8,597 nt of DNA from Betaproteobacteria bacterium HGW-Betaproteobacteria-20 (GCA_002842195.1 PHCL01000036.1:1-8597), one strand, 5' to 3'; shown: positions 1-7,620, counted from the first letter of the stretch. The notes: a model not told the origin generated them from the sequence alone. Made by a program: numbers and translations.

Positions 1-1
1 G

Positions 2-364
2 CCAAAGAACATCTGCACAAGGCTGTCGGCGGTCACCAGCGCCAGCATGGCGGAAACGCTGGGACACACCGGCAAAATAATTGTCGCCATTGCAACCGCG
101 CTATTCGCATATTCAACACTCATAGGCTGGAGTTACTATGGCGAAAAAGCGATGGAATACTTATTTGGCTCCCGTGCGATTGCCATTTACCGCGTGGTTT
201 TTACCGCTACGGTCATTGTCGGCGCAAATATAAGCCTGGAATTAGTCTGGGATTTTTCAGACTTGATGAACGGCATGATGGCAATTCCAAACCTGATTGG
301 TTTATTATTATTAGCCAAAGTCATCAAAGCTGAAACTAACCGGTTTTTTAGCGAAGAGCATTAG
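2..364 (+). CDS. Na+/alanine-type symporter (AGCS family), C-terminal fragment
   Basis: This is the last part of a sodium:amino acid symporter of the AGCS (alanine or glycine:cation symporter) family, an inner-membrane importer. The frame is open from the left edge without a stop, so the gene starts outside the window. The ATG at 47 is internal to the family fold and is not taken as the start. Family-typical segments are visible: a membrane helix around GWSYYGEKAMEYLFG, a second helix after IYRVVFTATVIVG, and the characteristic end DLMNGMMAIPNLIGLLLLAKV, followed by a short charged cytoplasmic tail. About 120 residues are present of a family that usually has 450-500. The first 15 codons fit the family less clearly than the rest. 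The gene lies 115 bp upstream of a second sodium symporter on the same strand. Substrate (alanine, glycine or another small amino acid) cannot be told from this fragment. Confidence 0.88.
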   Translation, partial: PKNICTRLSAVTSASMAETLGHTGKIIVAIATALFAYSTLIGWSYYGEKAMEYLFGSRAIAIYRVVFTATVIVGANISLELVWDFSDLMNGMMAIPNLIGLLLLAKVIKAETNRFFSEEH

Positions 365-386
365 TCAACAACATGCGACAAATGCC

Positions 387-444
387 GTTTGACTGGTTCA
401 GATTGCTATGGAGATTCCGTCATGGCTCCCTGAACATGTCAAAC
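387..444. repeat. Long imperfect inverted repeat (stem-loop) before the NSS transporter gene
   Basis: The 15-base arm at 387-401 (GTTTGACTGGTTCAG) is the reverse complement of 430-444 (CTGAACATGTCAAAC) except for two adjacent positions. Inside the loop, GGAG at 410-413 can also pair with CTCC at 426-429, which abuts the right arm and would lengthen the hairpin across an 8-base bulge. No T-run follows directly, so it is not a canonical intrinsic terminator. It could be a leader-RNA structure, a transcript-stabilising hairpin, or an operator. The left arm contains a TTGACT hexamer resembling a -35 box, but I see no good -10 at the right distance. Function is not known. Confidence 0.6.
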
Positions 445-479
445 AGCTATAACCTTTTAAAGGAAGTCTGAAAATAATC

Positions 480-1838
480 ATGAGTCTTCATCCAAAACGC
501 AGTCACTGGAACAGCCGCTGGACCTTTATGCTGGCCACCGCTGGCTCTGCCATTGGCCTGGGTAATATTTGGAAATTACCCTACATGATAGGCGTGAATG
601 GTGGCAGTGCATTTGTTATGGTGTTTGTGATTTGTATATTCCTGGTAGGAATACCATTGATGATGACCGAAATTTTATTAGGTCGACGTGCGCAAAAAAA
701 TCCGTTGGATGGCATGCAGGCACTCGCCATAGAAGCAAATAAATCCAGCATCTGGAAATATCTGGGCGGCATGGGCATGCTAACAGGTTTGCTGATATTA
801 GGTTTTTACAGCGTCATTGGCGGCTGGGTTTTAAACTATATATTCGAAGCTGGCAACGGCAGCTTCACCGGAATTTCTGCAGCGCAGTCTACTGCTAATT
901 TTGATGCTTTATTGTCCTCGCCATTAAAATTATTGTTCTGGCATACGGTCTTTATGTTCATGACCATGAGCGTTGTTGCGCACGGCGTGAATTCCGGACT
1001 GGAAAAAGCCAATAACATTTTAATCCCATCGTTATTCGCCATTTTACTGGTGTTGCTCGGCTACAGCATGTCAGTTGGCAACATGTCTGCTGCGTATCAG
1101 TTTATGTTTAAGCCAGACTTTTCTAAAATTACGCCCGTTGTGGTTTTATCCGCATTAGGTCATGCGTTTTTCTCGCTAAGCTTAGGCATGGGCGCGGTGA
1201 TGGTATATGGCTCGTATCTACAGCGTCATGTGTCCATTGCCCGTACCACTATTTACATTGCGCTGGCAGACACTCTATTGGGTTTGCTTGTGGGTTTGGC
1301 AATTTACTCTTTAGTTTTTGCCAATCATTTAGCACCAAACGCCGGACCAGGCTTGATATTTCAAACACTGCCAATTGCCTTTGGACACATGCCGGGCGGC
1401 AGTATCATCGGTATATTGTTTTTTATGCTGATTGCATTTGCAGCTTGGACATCTTCCATTTCGCTAGTCGAACCAGCCATTGCCTGGATAGTAGAGAACA
1501 CTAAAGTTAAACGCCACATTGCAGCATGGACTTTAGGATTTGCAGTTTGGTTACTTGGAGTTACTGTTGCACTGTCTTTCAACGAATGGAGGGGCGTAAA
1601 AATTATCTTTGGCCTAAATATTTTTGAAACGCTGGATAAGCTTACATCGACTATTCTGTTGCCATTAGGCGGCTTGTTGATGGCAATTTTTGCAGGTTAT
1701 TTTATGCAAAAACAGCACGTACAAGAAGAGCTTGATCTACAGGACAAAGCTTTTAAATTGTGGCGCTTTACCAACAATGTCATTGCTCCGATTGCAATTA
1801 CCGCTGTTTTTCTTTATCTGTTTGGCATCATTAAGTAA
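480..1838 (+). CDS. Na+-dependent transporter, NSS/SNF family (LeuT-like fold)
   Basis: This is a complete 452-residue inner-membrane symporter of the neurotransmitter:sodium symporter family (SNF), expected to couple Na+ entry to uptake of an amino acid or similar solute. The family signature lies at residues 21-34 (AGSAIGLGNIWKLP), the unwound first helix that binds substrate and sodium. Further hallmarks are NGGSAF (40-45), GLEKANN (173-179), HAFFSLSLGMG (228-238, helix 6) and TSSISLVEP (324-332, helix 8, with the Thr-Ser-Ser sodium-site pattern). The length and hydrophobic blocks suit the 11-helix bacterial type. Asp264 in helix 7 seems to align with the acidic residue that replaces chloride in bacterial members, so transport is probably chloride-independent; this alignment was done by eye. 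The start is supported by AGGAAG at 461-466, 13 bases before the ATG, a rather long spacing. A terminator follows closely. Substrate is unknown. Confidence 0.93.
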   Translation: MSLHPKRSHWNSRWTFMLATAGSAIGLGNIWKLPYMIGVNGGSAFVMVFVICIFLVGIPLMMTEILLGRRAQKNPLDGMQALAIEANKSSIWKYLGGMGMLTGLLILGFYSVIGGWVLNYIFEAGNGSFTGISAAQSTANFDALLSSPLKLLFWHTVFMFMTMSVVAHGVNSGLEKANNILIPSLFAILLVLLGYSMSVGNMSAAYQFMFKPDFSKITPVVVLSALGHAFFSLSLGMGAVMVYGSYLQRHVSIARTTIYIALADTLLGLLVGLAIYSLVFANHLAPNAGPGLIFQTLPIAFGHMPGGSIIGILFFMLIAFAAWTSSISLVEPAIAWIVENTKVKRHIAAWTLGFAVWLLGVTVALSFNEWRGVKIIFGLNIFETLDKLTSTILLPLGGLLMAIFAGYFMQKQHVQEELDLQDKAFKLWRFTNNVIAPIAITAVFLYLFGIIK

Positions 1839-1858
1839 TAAACACCAAAATTCAGGCA

Positions 1859-1891
1859 CTAAAAAGCCAGCTTTTTGAGCTGGCTTTTTAG
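1859..1891. terminator. Bidirectional intrinsic terminator between convergent genes
   Basis: A 14-bp perfect stem pairs 1859-1872 with 1878-1891 around a 5-base TTTTG loop. The stem has a GC-containing core (GCCAGCT/AGCTGGC) flanked by A5 on the left and T5 on the right, so it presents a U-tract in either direction. It sits 20 bp after the stop of the NSS transporter (plus strand) and 27 bp beyond the stop of the cytochrome gene (minus strand), as expected for a shared terminator. Confidence 0.88.
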
Positions 1892-1900
1892 AATATCACT

Positions 1901-1919
1901 ATATTGCATTTTGCAATAT
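1901..1919. repeat. Small AT-rich hairpin at the cytochrome stop codon
   Basis: ATATTGC (1901-1907) pairs perfectly with GCAATAT (1913-1919); one further A-T pair is possible across the loop. On the minus strand it overlaps the last base of the cytochrome stop codon and precedes the stronger terminator hairpin. It may be an accessory 3'-end structure for the cytochrome mRNA, but a hairpin this AT-rich is weak. Confidence 0.35.
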
Positions 1920-2230
1920 TAAAGTGTCAATATCCATTTAACGATAGTTTTAATATCATCGTCTTTAACCTGCGGGCTGTTTGCCGGCATAGGCATCGGG
2001 CCCCAAACACCACTACCACCCGCTTTAACTTTAGCCACTAGCTTAGCTTCAGCAGAAGCATCTCCTTTGTATTTTGCCGCAACATCTTTATATGCCGGGC
2101 CTAATACTTTTTTATCTATACTGTGGCAAGCCATACAGCCACTTTTTTGTGCTAATGCCTGGTTAGCAGATGCCTGTCCTGCTGCTAACATAGAACCAGC
2201 CAACGCCATTGTTAATAATAAAGCTTTCAT
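1919..2230 (-). CDS. Periplasmic cytochrome c, class I (c551/c552 type)
   Basis: This is a 103-residue small monoheme electron carrier for the periplasm. Residues 1-22 form a Sec signal peptide: Lys2, a hydrophobic core, and an Ala-Ser-Ala cleavage site before Asn23. The mature protein is about 81 residues, the usual c551 size. The heme attachment site is CMACH (Cys32, Cys35, His36). VLGPAYKDVAAKY (42-54) is the typical segment after the heme site. The sixth ligand is most likely Met81 in GPMPMPANS, matching the PMPPN loop of Pseudomonas c551 (NirM), with a C-terminal helix after it. The start is fixed by a strong AGGAGA (2240-2235) four bases before the ATG. A plausible promoter lies upstream, so it can be transcribed alone even though it follows the YyaL gene on the same strand. 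The redox partners are not evident here; donation to a terminal oxidase, nitrite reductase or peroxidase are all possible. Confidence 0.93.
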   Translation of the reverse strand: MKALLLTMALAGSMLAAGQASANQALAQKSGCMACHSIDKKVLGPAYKDVAAKYKGDASAEAKLVAKVKAGGSGVWGPMPMPANSPQVKDDDIKTIVKWILTL

Positions 2231-2284
2231 GTCATCTCCTTAAACTTACACCCAAAAATTTATTTCTAATGCCTGCCACTGATA

Positions 2285-2313
2285 ATGATACCTATAATTA
2301 CAATTTGTAACAA
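2285..2313 (-). promoter_or_regulatory. Candidate sigma-70 promoter for the cytochrome c gene
   Basis: Read on the minus strand there is TTGTTA (2313-2308, four of six matches to the -35 consensus), a 17-base spacer, and TATCAT (2290-2285, five of six matches to -10). This would start transcription near 2278, giving a leader of roughly 50 bases before the cytochrome ATG. The spacing is ideal but the region is AT-rich, so chance matches are easy. Confidence 0.45.
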
Positions 2314-2357
2314 GATAAGTTACGTCAGCCAAGTTAAATCACTGCAACACGATATAT

Positions 2358-4406
2358 TTAAACCTCACTCAATAAACCTGCTAGATTATCAATACCCTGT
2401 GAACACGTAACGCCTTTGCATATCCACGCGTTGACATCACTTGAATAATTTCTTTGCAAAGTTTTAGGTAGCGCCTCAATTGTTTCATCCAAATAGAAAA
2501 ATAAATGGTGAGGATAATAATGCTGGGTGATTTCATGCCGCCAATGCTGTAGTTTTTCTTTTTCTCCACGCAAAATCACTAACGTCGGTGGCGTTAAATA
2601 TTCAATTAAAGCATGGCCTAAACTTGCACAACCGGCAGGGTTACGCTTAATGGTATTGTCAAACGCCTGCAAAGTACGTTCGGCGCTTTGCAGATAACGC
2701 GGCTCGCCTAAAATATGTCCAAACCTTTGCAACGCAATCGCAGCAATACCATTACCATTTGGCGTGGCGTTATCATAGCCTTGCTTAGGCCGATGAATCA
2801 ACTGCTCATGATGATGTGCTGTAAAGTAAAAACCGCCATCTTCAGCCTCAAAATTCTCTAGTAACGCTTCAGCGATTTCTTCCGCAAATTGCATATCAAT
2901 GCTTCTGTAATCCGCTTGCATCAACTCGATGAGTGCATCTAACAAAAATGCATAATCATCTAAATAAGCGTTGAGATGTACTTTATCGTCTTTAGCGGTG
3001 GCCAATAATTGAAATACGCCTGCGGGACTTTGAACCCATAAATTCTGGCGGATAAAGTCAACAGCATTTTGCGCAAGCTTCAGCCAGTCTGTGCGGCCAA
3101 ATACATAACTCGCACGCGCTAAGCCTTTAATTGCCAATGCATTCCAGCTTGTGAGTATTTTGTCATCTAACCCTGGTCGTGGGCGCCGCTCACGGGCGTT
3201 AAATAATTTGGTTTTTGCCGCTTGTAATAAGGGCTTATCATGCGCATCTAGCGCTATAGCCATGTAGGCGTGCCAAGCCCGGGCTGCAATATTATGGGTT
3301 TCGAAATTCGCGGCTTTATCAAAACCAAAGCAACGGCTAGCGACAACAAACTCTTCAGGCGTGAGTAAGGCTTTCACCTCAGCCGGCTGCCAAACATAAA
3401 AAGCACCCTCTTCAGAATGACCATTTGCATCCAATGAATCCGCATCAAGCGAAGAGTAAATTGCACCTTTTGGGGATAACATTTCACGTTGTAACCAGCT
3501 GATGGTTTCTTCTGTAATCTGCGCGTAAATCGCCTTTTCAGCAGGATTTTTACTTAACTGCCAGCCATCTGCATATAAAAACAAGAGTTGACCGTTGTCG
3601 TACAGCATTTTTTCAAAATGCGGAATATTCCAGCGCTCATCAACCGAATAGCGGCAAAAACCACCGCCGATTTGGTCGTAAATGCCGCCAGCTGCCATGG
3701 CAGACAACATTTGTAAGGCCATTGCACCAGCTTCTTTATTACCAGCTTTAGCTTGCTGCAGTAGCAAGCTAATATCAGCTGGGTTTGGAAATTTAGGGGC
3801 GCTACCAAATCCGCCATTTTCAAAATCGAAACTTTCGCGTAACTGTTCAAAGCCGAGTTTAATTGTACTTTCATCAGCGGTCACCAGGGTATTTGCTACG
3901 GGTATCGTGCGCGCCAGGGCGTCTGCCAGTTGCTGCGTCTGGGTGGCAACATCATCTTTACGTTCGTGATAATACGCGGCAACACGCGGAATCAAATCGG
4001 CAAAACCTGGCAACTGATAACGCGCCGATTTTGGAAAATACGTCCCGGTAAAATACGGCGCCTGATTCGGCGTTAAAAACACCGTGAGCGGCCAACCGCC
4101 ACTTTTTTGCGACAGCATGCTGTGTGCCGTTTGGTAGATTTGATCAATATCCGGTCGCTCTTCGCGGTCTACTTTAATATTAATAAAGTGCGCATTCATA
4201 ATCGCTGCAACTTCAGCATCTTCAAACGATTCATGCGCCATGACATGGCACCAGTGACAAGCCGAATAACCGATTGACAACAATATCGGCTTATTTTGTT
4301 CGCGTGCTAAAGCAAGCGCCTGCTCACCCCACGGATACCATTCCACGGGATTGTCAGCATGTTGCAACAAATAAGGGCTGGTTTCATGCTTGAGCTTATT
4401 TGACAT
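2358..4406 (-). CDS. yyaL: YyaL/DUF255 family thioredoxin-domain protein (SSP411/SPATA20-like)
   Basis: This is a 682-residue cytoplasmic protein (no signal peptide, no membrane helix) of the widespread YyaL/SSP411 family. The N-terminal thioredoxin-fold domain begins with the family hallmark [19 protein letters not shown] and carries the CHWCH active-site motif at 50-54, with [11 protein letters not shown] (103-113, the likely cis-proline loop) and GTYFP (121-125). The rest is an alpha/alpha-barrel region like N-acylglucosamine 2-epimerases, with [12 protein letters not shown] (198-209), the conserved block around [11 protein letters not shown] (261-271), and a closing pair Cys663/Cys668 in WICKGVTC. 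Length is typical for the family. Biochemical function is not established; a redox or sugar-related role is only suggested by the two domains. The ATG lies 3 bases after the mutarotase stop, with a weak GAGG (4421-4418) inside that gene, so translation is probably coupled. Confidence 0.93.
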   Translation of the reverse strand: MSNKLKHETSPYLLQHADNPVEWYPWGEQALALAREQNKPILLSIGYSACHWCHVMAHESFEDAEVAAIMNAHFINIKVDREERPDIDQIYQTAHSMLSQKSGGWPLTVFLTPNQAPYFTGTYFPKSARYQLPGFADLIPRVAAYYHERKDDVATQTQQLADALARTIPVANTLVTADESTIKLGFEQLRESFDFENGGFGSAPKFPNPADISLLLQQAKAGNKEAGAMALQMLSAMAAGGIYDQIGGGFCRYSVDERWNIPHFEKMLYDNGQLLFLYADGWQLSKNPAEKAIYAQITEETISWLQREMLSPKGAIYSSLDADSLDANGHSEEGAFYVWQPAEVKALLTPEEFVVASRCFGFDKAANFETHNIAARAWHAYMAIALDAHDKPLLQAAKTKLFNARERRPRPGLDDKILTSWNALAIKGLARASYVFGRTDWLKLAQNAVDFIRQNLWVQSPAGVFQLLATAKDDKVHLNAYLDDYAFLLDALIELMQADYRSIDMQFAEEIAEALLENFEAEDGGFYFTAHHHEQLIHRPKQGYDNATPNGNGIAAIALQRFGHILGEPRYLQSAERTLQAFDNTIKRNPAGCASLGHALIEYLTPPTLVILRGEKEKLQHWRHEITQHYYPHHLFFYLDETIEALPKTLQRNYSSDVNAWICKGVTCSQGIDNLAGLLSEV

Positions 4407-4409
4407 GAC

Positions 4410-5330
4410 TTATAGGGCCTCTAGCGAATACTCCGTTACCATGGTGTGCGTTTCATTAGGAAAAATCGTCACGCTGTTACCCATAGCATTTGCTGACTCT
4501 ACGCAAAGCATTTTTCTCCACTCGTCGGCAGTTCCCATGTCACCCATTTGCGAAGCTTTTTCTGCGCCTGGTGACCAGATTACCGTAGTGTTGCTGCCTG
4601 ATTTTGCAACGCGAATGGCACGGTCGTAACCGTAATCACGAATCACACAATCTTCACCGCTATTCAGATACACGCGGTCAAACTCACCATTAAACTGTAA
4701 TAAACCATGCTGCACATTGCGCGCATATCCTTCCACTTTATCCGAATAGAGCACGTTTTCTAAGCCGGTAATTTGGGCATTTTCTACATCACTCACATTA
4801 AAATAGGTATGAAATGCCTCACCTATCATGAACGGATGATTGGCTAGGTTGGTCGTAGTCATTTCCATACGCAAATAATTACCTACAGTGATTAACAATG
4901 TAAATTGGTAAGCGTATGAAAGCTGTTTTTTTGCCACTTCAGTTTGCGTCATTTCAAGCAGCAATCGCGTAGTACCGTTTGCCAGACGCTCGCTTTTTTT
5001 AAGCTGCCAGGGAATCACCCGTGCAAAACCATGCGGACAATAACTACTGTCAGTCGGATGTGCGCCAAACCAAGGCCAGCAGACAGGCACGCCGCCACGA
5101 ATAGAGCGGCCTTGTGTGTAACGCGCATTGCTGGAAAGCCATAATACCGGTTCAGCGGTGGATTTTGGCTGCCAGTGCATAACATGTGCACCCTGCAAGG
5201 CTAATTTTGCAGTGGCATGGCGATTATCAATTTCCAGATACTCTAACCCGTTGTTATCTTTAACAAAGCGCACATCCCCTGCGGACTCTGCATCAACTGG
5301 CTGATTTAAATTTAAAACATTAGTTTGCAT
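4410..5330 (-). CDS. yeaD: D-hexose-6-phosphate mutarotase (aldose 1-epimerase family, YeaD type)
   Basis: This 306-residue cytoplasmic enzyme is expected to interconvert the alpha and beta anomers of glucose-6-phosphate and related hexose phosphates. The YeaD-type signature blocks are all present: RSIRGGVPVCWPWFG (75-89), PHGFAR (99-104), EAFHTYFNVSD (171-181), FDRVY (217-221), and TVIWSPG with EWRKMLCVESAN (249-281). His174 and Glu278 match the positions expected for the catalytic acid/base pair of the family, and the arginines near 75-78 and 104 are candidates for phosphate binding; these assignments rest on motif comparison by eye. The start is supported by AAGG (5340-5337), six bases before the ATG. 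It lies 62 bp after ilvD and is followed within 3 bases by the YyaL gene, suggesting a shared transcript. No terminator is visible in the 62-bp gap. Confidence 0.92.
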   Translation of the reverse strand: MQTNVLNLNQPVDAESAGDVRFVKDNNGLEYLEIDNRHATAKLALQGAHVMHWQPKSTAEPVLWLSSNARYTQGRSIRGGVPVCWPWFGAHPTDSSYCPHGFARVIPWQLKKSERLANGTTRLLLEMTQTEVAKKQLSYAYQFTLLITVGNYLRMEMTTTNLANHPFMIGEAFHTYFNVSDVENAQITGLENVLYSDKVEGYARNVQHGLLQFNGEFDRVYLNSGEDCVIRDYGYDRAIRVAKSGSNTTVIWSPGAEKASQMGDMGTADEWRKMLCVESANAMGNSVTIFPNETHTMVTEYSLEAL

Positions 5331-5392
5331 CGCTGGCCTTTTATGTAAACTTGATTTACTTGTAATTTACTCATTAGGTTTTTAGTTATATA

Positions 5393-7243
5393 CTATTTTT
5401 CTATCTGACTAACATCTCTCACTGCGCCGCGTGCCGCGCTGGTGCTCATTGCGGCATAAGCACGTAAAGCCGGCGAAATTGCGCGTACACGATTTACAGG
5501 CTTCCAAGCATCTTTGCCTTTAGCCAGCATTTTGGCACGACGATGTGACATTTCTTCATCGCTAATCGCTAAATGGATGGTGCGGTTTGGAATATCAATT
5601 TCAATAACATCACCTTCTTCTACCAGACCAATCGCGCCACCTTCAGCCGCCTCTGGCGAGGCGTGACCAATACTTAAACCGGATGTACCGCCGGAAAAAC
5701 GACCATCCGTTAATAGCGCGCAAGCTTTGCCTAAATCTTTCGATTTAAGATACGAAGTTGGATATAGCATTTCTTGCATACCAGGGCCGCCGCGCGGACC
5801 CTCGTAACGAATAACCACTACATCACCTGCCACAATTTGGTCTGCCAAAATCGCTTCAACTGTAGCATCCTGGCTTTCAAAAATGCGTGCCCGACCAGTA
5901 AACTTGAGAATACTGTCATCCACACCTGCGGTTTTAACTATACAGCCATCTAAAGCAATATTGCCGTACAGCACGGCCAAACCACCATCTAACGAGTAGG
6001 CATGCGCTAAATCGCGGATACAGCCTTCAGCGCGATCATCGTCTAACGTTGGGTAAAGCATGCTTTGTGAAAATGCAATCGTCGTTACAATACCTGCCGG
6101 TGCAGCACGGAAGAATTTTTTAACCTCTTCGTCCTTCGTGACCTTAATGTCCCATTTATCCAAAGCATCACCCATGGTCGCACTATGTACAGTTGGCGTG
6201 TCGCGGTGGATAACCCCGGCACGATCCAGTTCGCCCAGAATACCCATCACACCGCCAGCATGGTGCACATCTTCCATATGAAACTTCTGCGTGGCGGGCG
6301 CTACTTTACATACGCATGGTACTTTTCTTGATATTCTGTCAATGTCGCTCATAGTGAAGTCAATTTCCGCCTCATGCGCGGCGGCCAGCAAATGCAACAC
6401 GGTATTGGTCGAACCGCCCATCGCAACATCCAAACTCATGGCATTTTCAAAGGCTTTAAAGTTGGCAATTGAACGCGGCAATACTGAATAATCATCTTGC
6501 TCATAATGGCGTTTTGCCAACTCTACAATCAAACGCCCTGCTTTTAAGAATAGTTCTTTGCGCGCACCGTGTGTGGCAAGCGCAGACCCATTGCCCGGCA
6601 AGCTCAGGCCGAGTGCTTCAGTCAAGCAGTTCATGGAGTTTGCGGTAAACATGCCAGAGCAAGAGCCGCAAGTTGGGCAGGCCGAGCGTTCAATAGCTTC
6701 AGCCTTTGCATCGCTCACTTTGCTATCGGCGGCGGCCACCATCGCATCGACTAAATCTAATTTAAGTACTTCACCTTGCCAGTTCACTTTACCAGCTTCC
6801 ATCGGACCGCCGGAGACAAATACAACGGGAATATTCAAACGCAAAGCTGCCATCAGCATTCCCGGGGTGATTTTGTCACAGTTTGAAATGCACACCAGCG
6901 CATCCGCGCAATGCGCATTCACCATATATTCTACGCTATCGGCAATTAAATCGCGGCTAGGCAAGCTATACAACATGCCACCATGCCCCATGGCAATACC
7001 GTCATCCACCGCAATCGTATTGAATTCCTTAGCCACGCCACCCGCTCGCTCAATTTCACGAGCGACCAACTGGCCTAAATCTTTAAGGTGAACATGACCC
7101 GGCACAAATTGCGTAAATGAGTTACAAACCGCGATAATCGGCTTATCAAAATCTCCATCTTTCATGCCTGTGGCGCGCCACAATGCGCGTGCGCCTGCCA
7201 TATTGCGGCCATGAGTGGTGGTTCGTGAGCGATAAACTGGCAT
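5393..7243 (-). CDS. ilvD: Dihydroxy-acid dehydratase
   Basis: This 616-residue iron-sulfur enzyme catalyses the third step of isoleucine and valine synthesis, dehydrating 2,3-dihydroxy-3-methylbutanoate or -pentanoate to the 2-keto acid. It is full length and of E. coli type. The start ([20 protein letters not shown]) matches the usual N-terminus, although its ribosome site is weak (GGA at 7253-7251, seven bases before ATG). [12 protein letters not shown] (79-90) supplies the magnesium-site Asp; [11 protein letters not shown] (119-129) has cluster ligand Cys122 with Asp123 and Lys124; [11 protein letters not shown] (189-199) has ligand Cys195. [14 protein letters not shown] (514-527) holds the likely catalytic serine. 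A third cysteine, Cys40 in AVCNSF, lies near the same region, but whether it contacts the cluster is unclear. No other ilv gene is in the window, so it stands apart from ilvBHC. It probably heads the transcript with the mutarotase and YyaL genes. Confidence 0.98.
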   Translation of the reverse strand: MPVYRSRTTTHGRNMAGARALWRATGMKDGDFDKPIIAVCNSFTQFVPGHVHLKDLGQLVAREIERAGGVAKEFNTIAVDDGIAMGHGGMLYSLPSRDLIADSVEYMVNAHCADALVCISNCDKITPGMLMAALRLNIPVVFVSGGPMEAGKVNWQGEVLKLDLVDAMVAAADSKVSDAKAEAIERSACPTCGSCSGMFTANSMNCLTEALGLSLPGNGSALATHGARKELFLKAGRLIVELAKRHYEQDDYSVLPRSIANFKAFENAMSLDVAMGGSTNTVLHLLAAAHEAEIDFTMSDIDRISRKVPCVCKVAPATQKFHMEDVHHAGGVMGILGELDRAGVIHRDTPTVHSATMGDALDKWDIKVTKDEEVKKFFRAAPAGIVTTIAFSQSMLYPTLDDDRAEGCIRDLAHAYSLDGGLAVLYGNIALDGCIVKTAGVDDSILKFTGRARIFESQDATVEAILADQIVAGDVVVIRYEGPRGGPGMQEMLYPTSYLKSKDLGKACALLTDGRFSGGTSGLSIGHASPEAAEGGAIGLVEEGDVIEIDIPNRTIHLAISDEEMSHRRAKMLAKGKDAWKPVNRVRAISPALRAYAAMSTSAARGAVRDVSQIEK

Positions 7244-7385
7244 AATGAAATCCGTATAAGTAATTAATACAATATTAAAAGTGTAATTTTAGACTAGCTA
7301 AGCTTAACAAGCTAAGGAAATATGAGCCTACAACCTTATTTTAGTATAAGCCGTTCCTATTGCTTCGGCCCAATGATATATGAAG

Positions 7386-7445
7386 TCCGTTCGCCTTGAG
7401 CTTGTCGAAAGGTCAGTGGACTTAGACAAGCTCAGCCCGAACGGA
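7386..7445. repeat. REP-like inverted repeat (CTGAGCTTGTC type)
   Basis: The 21-base arm at 7386-7406 is the reverse complement of 7425-7445 except at three neighbouring positions (7394-7396). The loop is 18 bases. Both arms share TCCGTTCG at the outer end and TGAGCTTGTC at the inner end, and the left arm continues GAAAGG, matching the CTGAGCTTGTCGAA-type palindromic repeats that are scattered in intergenic regions of many proteobacterial genomes. AAGTCC (7383-7388) can alternatively pair with GGACTT (7418-7423). It likely forms a stable hairpin in RNA from either strand; it is not followed by a long T-run. Confidence 0.75.
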
Positions 7446-7482
7446 TTTAATACCTTACCGGGCCGAATCAATAATCGAGAGT

Positions 7483-7560
7483 GGCTCAGGTTAAATTTTT
7501 TAATCAGGCCGGCTGATATTCTTATGTCAGCTTGTTTGGGGATTTTGAGCCTGAACCTGA
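7483..7560. repeat. Weak nested inverted repeats in the gor-ilvD gap
   Basis: GGCTCAGGTT (7483-7492) has two possible partners downstream: GGCTCA pairs with TGAGCC (7546-7551) and TCAGGTT pairs with AACCTGA (7554-7560). Between them, ATCAG (7503-7507) and CTGAT (7513-7517) form a small hairpin around GCCGG. The arms are short and the spacing is long, so this may be chance or a decayed repeat. Confidence 0.3.
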
Positions 7561-7620
7561 TCAATAAAATAAACAGGCTACTCATCCAACAGTGGTCAGC
7601 TACATGTGCGTATTACGTAA

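Larger units (their letters stand above)
2358..7243 (-). other. Probable transcription unit ilvD - mutarotase - yyaL
   Basis: Three minus-strand genes follow each other with gaps of 62 and 3 bases and no hairpin-plus-T-run between them. The 3-base gap points to translational coupling of the last two. The cytochrome gene lies a further 127 bases on and has its own candidate promoter, so it may be separate or only partly read through. I did not find a convincing promoter upstream of ilvD; the 80 bases before it are AT-rich with only weak hexamers. The genes do not form a known pathway together. Confidence 0.5.

Noticed and set aside
389..413. TTGACT hexamer as a -35 box for the NSS transporter gene
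   Set aside because: No acceptable -10 hexamer occurs 16-18 bases downstream, and the hexamer lies within an inverted-repeat arm that explains it equally well.
453..463. CCTTTTAAAGG palindrome overlapping the NSS ribosome site, as an operator or sequestering hairpin
   Set aside because: The palindrome is short and AT-rich, and a hairpin with a workable loop would have only about three pairs.
365..479. Glycine or other amino acid riboswitch before the NSS transporter
   Set aside because: I could not find the conserved core sequences of the glycine riboswitch or another known class in this 115-base gap.
4245..4259. CHWCH in the YyaL protein fits the CxxCH c-type heme pattern, next to a cytochrome gene
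   Set aside because: The motif sits at the thioredoxin-fold active site of the DUF255 family, and the protein has no signal peptide, so heme attachment in the periplasm is not expected.
5345..5359. GTAAA/TTTAC hairpin in the ilvD-mutarotase gap as a terminator
   Set aside because: The stem has only five AT-rich pairs and no proper U-tract follows on the minus strand.
6558..7091. A 177-codon plus-strand open frame opposite ilvD
   Set aside because: It is antisense to strongly conserved IlvD coding sequence, is low in recognisable protein features, and is explained by codon bias of the true gene.
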